Source: CAYLHU01 sp964383715 (lineage in GTDB: Bacteria > Patescibacteriota > Minisyncoccia > Minisyncoccales > CG1-02-41-26). Taken from it: DNA of 19,437 nt. The stretch is from positions 1 through 19,437 of the forward strand of contig CAYLHU010000006.1 in NCBI GenBank assembly GCA_964383715.1. The letters are read 5' to 3'. The position numbers and the translations under genes were made by a program. Shown here in pieces: positions 13,637-19,437 of this stretch; within the stretch, counting starts at the first letter, position 1, and each line of letters starts with the position of its first letter. Below the pieces are notes generated by a model, which saw only the letters and a list, made by a program, of their open reading frames with translations, did not search any database and was not told the origin of the DNA.

Positions 13637-16162
13637 TCAGATTACGATTGACATTTTATACAGTATTTTGCTTGAGGNNNNNNNNNNNNNNNNNNNNNNN
13701 NNNNNNNNNNNNNNNNNNNNNNNNNNNNNNNNNNNNNNNNNNNNNNNNNNNNNNNNNNNNNNNNNNNNNNNNNNNNNGGCTATTGTGTTTTCCCATTCTC
13801 CCATTAAACTTTCTAATCCTTCTTTCCCTTCCTTAACTTCAGAAATAAATCCAAATCGGTTGGTGTTTTCTGAAGAATAAACAAAAATTGTTGTTGTCCC
13901 TACTTTCTCCCAAAATTCTTCAATGGTCTTAACTTGGAGGAAGTCAAAAATCTCCTTTAAATCCAAAAAACTTTTGTCTTCGGAGTTTTGAAATAAAATT
14001 TGGGAGAAATTATTTTTTTCAAAATCCTCTTTCAGAACTTCTTCAAGCGATAAGCCAATGTTATCGGAAGGGTTTTCTATTTTTATAACGGTGGTTGTCG
14101 CCACAAGAATAAGTGGGGTTGGGTTTTCTTGCTCTTTGGCCGGTTCTGTGCTCGTTGCTTCGCTTATGGGGATAGTGCTCGTTGCCTCACTTAAAGGGAG
14201 AGTGCTCGTTGCCTCTGTTTGAGGTAGATTTGGGTTTTCAGGAGATGGCTCTTTTTCTTGAATAAAGTTGTGGGTAAGAAAATAAATTCCGACGGCAATT
14301 CCCAATATCAAAACAATAACCAAAACCCGAACGAAAAGTTTTTCCCAAAAAGATGACTGTTTGACAATCGGGCGGAAAACAATTTCTTTATTTTCTTCCT
14401 TTTCTTTAATATCCAAAGAAGGAAGACCTTTCCTTTGGTTTTTTCCTGAAACCCGGGTTAGAAACTCCTCCCTTTTCTTCCTTTCTTCCGGAGAAACCTT
14501 TGTTAATTTTCTTAAAATCTCCTCCTTGGATATTGGTCCTCTCGCCTTAAATTTTTCTTCAAACACCAACTTGTCCACGGAGGCCTTAACCTCCGCTTTT
14601 ACTTCCAAAGGAACTTCATCGGGTAAAGGGGCAGGAGCTTCGTCGGGTAAAGAGGCGGGCTTCTCTCTCTCTTCTTGTTGTGATTTTAATATTTCTTCGG
14701 GGATAGAAGGGGCGGAAGGCCTACTCTTTTCTATCTCTCTTTGAGAAATTATTTGCTGACCTTTTTCCTTTCCATATTTCAGGAATATATCCAATTCTTC
14801 TATTTCTTCTTTTGTTTTGTTATCTTGTTTTAGTATTTCTCTTTCTTCAATCTTTACTTTTTCTATTTTCTTTCTCAGTTCTTTAAGATTTTTTTCCAAT
14901 TGCCATCTTTTTTGTTCAGTTGTTTCCCTTATTTTTTCAATTTCCCATCTCTTTTTCTCCGCTTCTTTTTCTTCTCTTAGGTTTTTACTTTCTTTCTCTT
15001 CTTGTTCAATTATTTTTTGCTTTTCCTCCAATTCTTTTTCTTCTTTTAAGACGGAGGAAATTTCCTTATTTAACTTTTCTTCTTCCTCTTCTAAGTTATT
15101 TTTTATTTCTGATAATTTCCCCCTTCTCTCGTTCAAGAAGAACAATTGTTTTTTGAGGATCACCTGCCTTTTAGCAAAGTCCACCTTTTCCAATTTCTTA
15201 AAAATAATTCTTTTCCTTTCTTCAAGTTCTTCCTTGTCTTTCGTAATAATCCTTATTTTCACATCAATATCTTTGATTTGAGATTGGATTCTTTCTATTT
15301 TCTCTCCAATGCCCCATTTCTCTTTCTCTGTTTCCCTTATCTTTTCTTCTATCTCCCATCTTTTGTTCTCAATAAGGTGTTTTTCTTCGGGATCACTTGC
15401 CTCTCTTTCTTTTGCCTCTATCTCTATTCTTCTTTTTTCCACTTTTTTCTCTTTCTCCAAAATTGGGTTAATAATTTTCTCTAATTCAATTTCTTTTTCT
15501 TGGAGATTATTTCTCTCCATATCTAAAGGTTTTTTCTTGTCGAGAATTTTTTCTATTTTTAAGTCAATTTCTTCAATTTCTCTTTTTAAATTTTTCAAAG
15601 AATTTTTAGCTGTTTCTTCTTTCTCTTTTTTAATTCTTTCTTTTTCTAATTCGGCCTCCTTTCTTTCTTTTTCTTTTCTCTCTGACTCAATCCTCTTTTC
15701 TTCGGCCTCTCTCTTTTCTCTCTCGGTTTGAATTTGTTCTTCTTTTTCCTTTTTTTCTCTAATTTTTTCTCTTTCGGATTTTGATTCGGCTTCGGCTTCA
15801 GCTTCAGCTTCAGCTTCCCTTCTTTCTTTTTCAGCCCTTTCTTCTTCGGCTTCTTTCTTTTCTCTTTCGGCTCTGATTTCTTCTTCTCTCTTTTTCTCTT
15901 CCTCGAATCTCTCTCTTTCGGTTTCGATCTCTTTCTCTCTGATTATCTTCTGCCTTTCTATTTTCTCCTTTTCTTCTTCGGCTCTTTTTCTTATTTCTTC
16001 CACAATGGCCTTATCTTTGAAATCTTCCTTAACTGATTCTTTGAAATCCTTTTTCTTTCTCAATGCCTTTAAATCTTCTTTCATTAACAAAAGTTTCCCT
16101 GCGTTTAATATCCGGGAAACCTTTTCTTCGGTAAGTTTTTGAGAGGCGTTTTCAGGAATCAT
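13637..16162 (-). CDS. Coiled-coil single-pass membrane protein (3' part in gap)
   Basis: Not a named family. 795 residues precede the gap. Residues about 50-475 form a very long Glu/Lys/Arg coiled coil, including an EAEAEAEAEA run (117-126). A Pro-rich linker (about 480-520) follows, then a mixed segment, a single membrane helix (about 609-630), a Ser/Thr/Pro stretch with EATST repeats (650-672) and a C-terminal globular domain (about 700 on; EEFWEKVGTTTIFVYSSE, RFGFISEVK). The charge pattern suggests an inside coiled coil and an outside C-terminal domain. The coiled coil contains a diverged duplication: KRWEIEEKIRETEKEKW (267-283) and KRWEIEKIRETTEQKRW (404-420). After the gap the reading frame is unknown; possible ends are SSKILYKMSIVI, PQAKYCIKCQS or LKQNTV. 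It lies directly upstream of tig. A structural or envelope role is inference. Confidence 0.8.
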   Translation of the reverse strand: MIPENASQKLTEEKVSRILNAGKLLLMKEDLKALRKKKDFKESVKEDFKDKAIVEEIRKRAEEEKEKIERQKIIREKEIETERERFEEEKKREEEIRAEREKKEAEEERAEKERREAEAEAEAEAESKSEREKIREKKEKEEQIQTEREKREAEEKRIESERKEKERKEAELEKERIKKEKEETAKNSLKNLKREIEEIDLKIEKILDKKKPLDMERNNLQEKEIELEKIINPILEKEKKVEKRRIEIEAKEREASDPEEKHLIENKRWEIEEKIRETEKEKWGIGEKIERIQSQIKDIDVKIRIITKDKEELEERKRIIFKKLEKVDFAKRQVILKKQLFFLNERRGKLSEIKNNLEEEEEKLNKEISSVLKEEKELEEKQKIIEQEEKESKNLREEKEAEKKRWEIEKIRETTEQKRWQLEKNLKELRKKIEKVKIEEREILKQDNKTKEEIEELDIFLKYGKEKGQQIISQREIEKSRPSAPSIPEEILKSQQEEREKPASLPDEAPAPLPDEVPLEVKAEVKASVDKLVFEEKFKARGPISKEEILRKLTKVSPEERKKREEFLTRVSGKNQRKGLPSLDIKEKEENKEIVFRPIVKQSSFWEKLFVRVLVIVLILGIAVGIYFLTHNFIQEKEPSPENPNLPQTEATSTLPLSEATSTIPISEATSTEPAKEQENPTPLILVATTTVIKIENPSDNIGLSLEEVLKEDFEKNNFSQILFQNSEDKSFLDLKEIFDFLQVKTIEEFWEKVGTTTIFVYSSENTNRFGFISEVKEGKEGLESLMGEWENTIAXXXXXXXXXXXXXXXXXXXXXXXXXXXXXXXXXXSSKILYKMSIVI
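13678..13777. other. Scaffold gap in the coiled-coil membrane-protein gene (100 N)
   Basis: Exactly 100 undetermined bases. Only 41-56 nt separate it from the next gene, so most of the 3' end of the coiled-coil gene is hidden. Its true length and frame are unknown. Confidence 0.95.
14148..14216. repeat. 27-bp in-frame repeat encoding EATST units
   Basis: Units start at 14148, 14175 and 14202 (the last partial), sharing GTGCTCGTTGC on the plus strand. They encode the 9-residue Ser/Thr/Pro-rich repeat EATST(L/I)P(L/I)S just outside the membrane helix. Confidence 0.85.
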
Positions 16163-16474
16163 AGGCGAATAAAATTAACCTAATTTCTAATTGACCACGA
16201 GTGAGCGGAGCGAACTCGTAAAAATGAGAAAGGAGTTTTCATCGCATATCCTAATATTTAAGTTTGATAATTTGAAAACAGAAATCTGTTAACAGAAAAC
16301 AGAAATCGGTAGAGAAATAAGAAAGCAGAAAACAAGAAAATTCCAACTGATTTCTGATATTTGTTTCCCCTACTATTTTCTGATTTCCGACAACTGTTTT
16401 TCAATTTCTAAAAGTCGTTATTGCTTGGGATTTGGTCATTGGGATTTGATTAGATATTAGAGCAATTAGAGCAA
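16163..16474. other. 312-nt intergenic region between pnp and coiled-coil gene
   Basis: No gene is supported here. From left: a TAACCTAAT satellite fragment (16176-16184), a hairpin element (16196-16245), a 16-bp near-repeat GAAAACAGAAATCTGT/GAAAACAGAAATCGGT (16274-16289 and 16295-16310), and an opposite-strand version of the CAGAAAT motif (ATTTCTG, ATTTTCTGATTTCC) around 16350-16390, giving a loose foldback. Next come two copies of TTGGGATTTG (16425-16434, 16439-16448), then ATTAG-type 9-bp units running into the pnp stop. No clear promoter for the coiled-coil gene was found. Confidence 0.65.
16196..16245. repeat. Intergenic hairpin element (copy D)
   Basis: The first hairpin (16198-16218) pairs CGAGT with ACTCG and has an inner GC/GC pair around a GGA loop, separated by GA/GA tandem mismatches. 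The second pairs ATGAGAA (16224-16230) with TTTTCAT (16236-16242), one G-T. It begins CACGA and ends TTTCATCGC like the element at 5746-5846. Confidence 0.7.
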
Positions 16475-16482
16475 TTAGACAT
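16456..16482. repeat. 9-bp ATTAG satellite at the pnp stop
   Basis: Three consecutive units: ATTAGAGCA, ATTAGAGCA, ATTAGACAT. The pnp stop codon lies within the last unit. Confidence 0.85.
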
Positions 16483-18613
16483 TTTCTTTCTTTTTTATTT
16501 TGAATCCAGCTTGTTTGGCCGAAAGATTGATTCGGTCTTGGTCGTCAATGCCGACGACTTTTACCGGAACAATGTCGCCGATTTTAACCGCGTCTTCCAC
16601 TTTTTCAATTCGAGAATCGCTAAATTCAGAAATATGAACGAGGCCTTCTTGACCGGGAAGAATTTCAACCATTGCCCCGAAGCCGAAAATCCTTTTGACT
16701 TTTCCCTGAAAAATTTCGCCTATTACTACTTCTCGGGTAAGATTCTTTACCCATTCAATCGCCTTTTCTCCCATTTCTTTATCTTTGGATGTTACAAAGA
16801 CCTTCCCAGAATCTTCAATATCAATAGAAACATCGCATTCTTCAATAATCTTATTAATCATCTTTCCGCCCGGGCCTATTACGGTTCCTATTTTTTCGGG
16901 GTTGATAGATAAGACATAAACTCTAGGGGCAAAGGGTGAAAGGTTTTCTCTATGAGTCGAAATAGTTTTATTTTGGGTTTTCAATATCTCCAAGCGGGCT
17001 GTTTTCGCCCTTTCCAATGTTTCCTCAATAATTTTCTTATCTATCCCCCTAATTTTAACATCCATTTGCATTGCGGTTATCCCTTTCTCCGTCCCGGCTA
17101 TTTTAAAATCCATATCTCCATAGTGGTCTTCCGGCCCCTGGATGTCGGTTAGAATTTTATATTTTTTTCCTTCCTTTACCAAACCCATAGCAACCCCGGC
17201 CGCGGGTCCTTTAATCGGGACTCCACCGTCCATTAAGGCCAAGCAGGCCCCTGAAACCGAAGCCATACTTGTTGACCCGTTGGAACTTAAAATTTCACTG
17301 ACGATTCTAATGGTATAGGGGAAGTCGTCTTTGTTGGGGAGTAAGGGAGAAATGGTTTTTTCAGCCAAAGCCCCATGCCCGATTTCCCTTCTGCCCGGGC
17401 TTCTTGCCGGACCTGTTTCTCCCGAAGAATAGGCGGGAAAATTATAGTGATGAAGAAACCCTTTTTTAGCGGATATTTCCATTTCATCCATAAGTTGTTC
17501 ATCGCCGGGGGCTCCCAATGTTAAAACGGATAAAACCCTTGTTTTCCCTCTAGTGAAAAGACCGGAACCGTGGACTCTTGGCAGAAGACCAATATCCGTC
17601 TCTATTTTTCTGATTTCATCTAATTTTCTTCCGTCGGGCCTTTTTTCTTTGTCATCCGGCGAGTTTAAAATGGTCTCTTTAATAATTCTTTCTGTCTCTT
17701 TTTCTAAAATACTTTCAATCAAACTGATTTTATTATTCTTTTCTTCTTCCGGGTTTGAGATATTTTCCTTCATTTTTTCAAATATCTCTTCTTTGAAAGA
17801 TTCTAACCCATTAGACCTTTCCTGATTGTCTTTTTGATAGATAACTTTTTCTAATTTTTCTGTTAAAAACTTTTTAACATTTTTTTCAATTTCCTTATTT
17901 TCAAAAAGAGGCGGAAGGGCACTCTTTTTTTTGCCGATTTTCTTAACCAGGTCCTTTTGGAAATCAATAATGTCTTTCAAGTAGGGGAGGGCGAAATCAA
18001 ATGACTCTAAGACAATTTTTTCCTCAACTTCTTTCCCTTGGAATTCAATCATATTGACTAAAATCTCTCCTTTTTCTTCTATCCCTGAAATAATAATTTC
18101 AAAATCGCTATTCTCCCTTTCTTCGTATGTCGGGTTTAATACCAAGTTGCCGGCTATTTTCGCCACCCTAACAGCTCCAATTGGTCCTTGCCAAGGAATA
18201 TCGGAAATCGAAAGAGCAATAGATGTCCCGATTAAGGCGGGGATTATCGGGCCGTTTTTACTATCCCAACTCAAACAGCTTGATGTAATTTGAATTTCTT
18301 TTTTAAGTTCCTTAGGAAAAAGGGGGCGGATAGTTCGGTCAATCATTCGGGAGTTTAAAACGGCCTTGGTGGACGGCCGTCCTTCTCTTCGGATAAATCG
18401 AGAACCCAATATCTTCCCGGCAGCATAAAATTTTTCTTCGTAATTACAAGTTAGGGGGAAGAAATTTAAATCACTTCTTTCTTTGCCTTGTTGGGAAACA
18501 CAGAGAAGAGATGTCTCTCCCATTCTAATTAAACAACAACCCGACGCTTGGTCGGCTAATTTTTCAGTTTGAACATCTATTTCGTTTTTATCTATTTTTA
18601 ATTTAAAATTCAT
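16475..18613 (-). CDS. pnp: Polyribonucleotide nucleotidyltransferase (PNPase)
   Basis: PNPase is a trimeric phosphorolytic 3'-5' exoribonuclease that degrades mRNA and can add heteropolymeric tails. The 712-aa protein has all domains at normal length: first RNase PH-like domain (about 1-210, with GSRFIRREGRPS 70-81), a helical linker (about 215-320), second RNase PH domain (about 325-545) with the catalytic SSGETGPARSPGRREIGHGALAE (starting at 396) and the acidic metal site GPEDHYGDMDFKIAGT (493-508), KH domain (about 563-622, loop IGPGGK 579-584) and S1 domain (about 630-700, GKVKRIFGFGAMVEI). The acidic region keeps D490, D496, D500 and D502. It is not next to rpsO, its common neighbour elsewhere. 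The ATG is preceded by ATTATATTCATT and there is no Shine-Dalgarno sequence. Confidence 0.98.
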   Translation of the reverse strand: MNFKLKIDKNEIDVQTEKLADQASGCCLIRMGETSLLCVSQQGKERSDLNFFPLTCNYEEKFYAAGKILGSRFIRREGRPSTKAVLNSRMIDRTIRPLFPKELKKEIQITSSCLSWDSKNGPIIPALIGTSIALSISDIPWQGPIGAVRVAKIAGNLVLNPTYEERENSDFEIIISGIEEKGEILVNMIEFQGKEVEEKIVLESFDFALPYLKDIIDFQKDLVKKIGKKKSALPPLFENKEIEKNVKKFLTEKLEKVIYQKDNQERSNGLESFKEEIFEKMKENISNPEEEKNNKISLIESILEKETERIIKETILNSPDDKEKRPDGRKLDEIRKIETDIGLLPRVHGSGLFTRGKTRVLSVLTLGAPGDEQLMDEMEISAKKGFLHHYNFPAYSSGETGPARSPGRREIGHGALAEKTISPLLPNKDDFPYTIRIVSEILSSNGSTSMASVSGACLALMDGGVPIKGPAAGVAMGLVKEGKKYKILTDIQGPEDHYGDMDFKIAGTEKGITAMQMDVKIRGIDKKIIEETLERAKTARLEILKTQNKTISTHRENLSPFAPRVYVLSINPEKIGTVIGPGGKMINKIIEECDVSIDIEDSGKVFVTSKDKEMGEKAIEWVKNLTREVVIGEIFQGKVKRIFGFGAMVEILPGQEGLVHISEFSDSRIEKVEDAVKIGDIVPVKVVGIDDQDRINLSAKQAGFKIKKKENV

Positions 18614-18625
18614 AATGAATATAAT
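18611..18625 (-). promoter_or_regulatory. Start-proximal motif of pnp (possible -10, leaderless)
   Basis: On the minus strand the ATG is the end of ATTATATTCATTATG. The same motif with one change ends at the ATG of the NYN gene (19396-19382). TATATT four bases before ATG could be a -10 element of a leaderless promoter; no matching -35 was found for either gene. Confidence 0.3.
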
Positions 18626-18644
18626 GTTTAATGCTTTGACTTAA

Positions 18645-18821
18645 ATCCAAATATCAAAATCCAAATGTCAATTCAAATCCAAAGCTCAAATGTTGAAAAG
18701 CAAGTCCACAAAGTGGACGAGCCGAAATGATAGCAGAACTGTCATTGAGCGTTTCGCAAACTCGTTTTAGATTTTAGGGTTTGACATTGATTTGTAATTT
18801 GAAATTTGGATTTTGGATTTA
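18645..18821. repeat. Foldback region containing hairpin element (copy E)
   Basis: AAATCCAAA-type repeats on the left (about 18643-18690) are mirrored by TTTGGATTT-type repeats on the right (about 18795-18821), forming a loose inverted repeat. The centre holds the hairpin GTCCAC, loop AAA, GTGGAC (18704-18718) and a 38-bp core (18719-18756). That core matches 5756-5793 in reverse orientation at 32 of 38 positions. No gene is supported in this pnp/NYN intergenic region. Confidence 0.75.
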
Positions 18822-18880
18822 AAAAACAGTTAAGTCAACTTTATTCAGGTTGAGAAATTGGTTAAAAATTTGATATTTAA

Positions 18881-19384
18881 TCACTTTCCCAACAAGAATG
18901 TCTTTGGTTTCTCTCCTATGTCGGTGAATTCGTCAACCGCCTCTCTCAATTTGGAGGAAGTGGTTTTTTCAAAAGCTATGGCTTCAATTCTTTTTCCTTG
19001 GTTTTTTAAATAATCAACTAAGGGGACAAAGTCGCCGTCTCCGGAACAGAGAATGACGGCATCGACACTGTTAGATGCCCGAACAGCGTCAATCACTAAT
19101 CCGACATCCCAATCGGCTTTTTTCTCGCCTCCATAAAACTCTTGGAGGTCTTTTACTCTTGTTTCTATACCTAAACTCGTGAGGGCCTTAAAAAATGGTT
19201 TTTCTTCGCCAGTTTTTGTCCTGACAACATAGGCAAAAGCCCGAACGAGTTTTCGGCCGGAAACCGCTTTTTTAAGAATTTCTTGGAAGTTAACCTTAGT
19301 GGAATAAAGATTTCGAGCTGAATAATAAAGATTTTGGACATCAATCAGGACGATTACTCTTTGTTCTTTATGTTTAGGAAGCAT
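18881..19384 (-). CDS. NYN-domain protein (LabA/DUF88 family), putative RNase
   Basis: The 167-aa protein is a NYN domain, a PIN-like nuclease fold. The conserved acidic residues are present: D15 with N18 in LIDVQNL, D91 and D93 in KADWDVGLVIDA, and D116 and D118 in LCSGDGDFVPLV. These form the metal site expected for a Mg-dependent RNase of the LabA/DUF88 group. It consists of the single domain (about 9-155) plus a short tail, the common minimal form. The natural substrate is unknown; proximity to pnp, and to rny further along, suggests RNA turnover but is only circumstantial. The ATG is embedded in the motif shared with pnp. AT-rich ATTAG/TCTAAT repeats fill the remaining upstream sequence (19385-19437). 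Confidence 0.9.
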   Translation of the reverse strand: MLPKHKEQRVIVLIDVQNLYYSARNLYSTKVNFQEILKKAVSGRKLVRAFAYVVRTKTGEEKPFFKALTSLGIETRVKDLQEFYGGEKKADWDVGLVIDAVRASNSVDAVILCSGDGDFVPLVDYLKNQGKRIEAIAFEKTTSSKLREAVDEFTDIGEKPKTFLLGK

Positions 19385-19437
19385 GATGAATATAATTTCT
19401 AATTTCTAATTATTTTAATGTCTAATAAAATCCCAAT
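19385..19437. repeat. AT-rich TCTAAT repeats upstream of the NYN gene
   Basis: Contains TTTCTAATTTCTAATTATT and ATGTCTAAT (19418-19426). These are the same short units seen around the four-helix-bundle gene and at the pnp stop. Confidence 0.6.

Noticed and set aside
14361..15731. Several long plus-strand open reading frames opposite the coiled-coil gene
   Set aside because: They are Ser/Phe/Leu-rich mirror translations of Glu/Lys-rich codons. They lack start signals or family motifs, and the minus-strand coiled-coil gene explains them.
63..19384. Alternative genetic code with UGA as glycine
   Set aside because: Conserved proteins read through without internal TGA at glycine positions, and TGA appears as an ordinary stop, so the standard bacterial code fits.

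Overview
The window looks like a scaffold from a Patescibacteria (Candidate Phyla Radiation) genome, most likely Parcubacteria-like. The evidence is AT-rich DNA, short Lys/Glu-rich housekeeping proteins, near absence of Shine-Dalgarno sequences, standard stop codons including TGA (so not the SR1/Gracilibacteria code), and surface proteins of types common in that group: WSENIGW repeats and a tail-fibre-like GDxMTG adhesin. This placement is inferred from sequence character; no rRNA gene is present. Three runs of exactly 100 N (4702-4801, 12311-12410, 13678-13777) are scaffold gaps. They interrupt rny, hide the 3' end of tig and hide the end of a coiled-coil membrane-protein gene. Comparison with the RNase Y family shows that the first gap is not drawn to its true length.

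Left part (1-4140): recA (+) converges on a minus-strand operon rpsF-ssb-rpsR, the classical S6-SSB-S18 arrangement. A divergent intergenic region with GC-rich repeat hairpins separates rpsF from a plus-strand phosphohexomutase gene. That gene converges on an HU gene, and a bidirectional terminator lies between them.

Middle (4222-11721): rny, a four-helix-bundle (S23/IVP-family) gene, and an accessory surface locus. The surface locus holds a WSENIGW/PKD-like secreted protein, two paralogous single-pass membrane proteins, a 771-aa tail-fibre-like protein with a perfect 312-bp internal tandem repeat, and a HEPN-MNT pair. The HEPN-MNT pair is bracketed by a 15-bp direct repeat.

Right part (11714-19384): a proteostasis cluster (841-codon coiled-coil membrane protein, trigger factor, ClpP), then PNPase and a NYN-domain (LabA/DUF88) putative RNase. 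With rny this puts three RNA-processing genes in one window. From 19384 down to 3840 every gene is on the minus strand.

The most unusual signal is intergenic. A family of about 21-nt hairpins (9-nt arm, purine triloop, 9-nt arm) recurs between genes, and its stems change by paired substitutions. Two copies share a 38-bp core in opposite orientations, and one copy appears to serve as the recA terminator. These sit in 9-bp ATTAG-type satellites that reach into start and stop codons. I found no tRNA, rRNA, CRISPR array, transposase or phage structural module.
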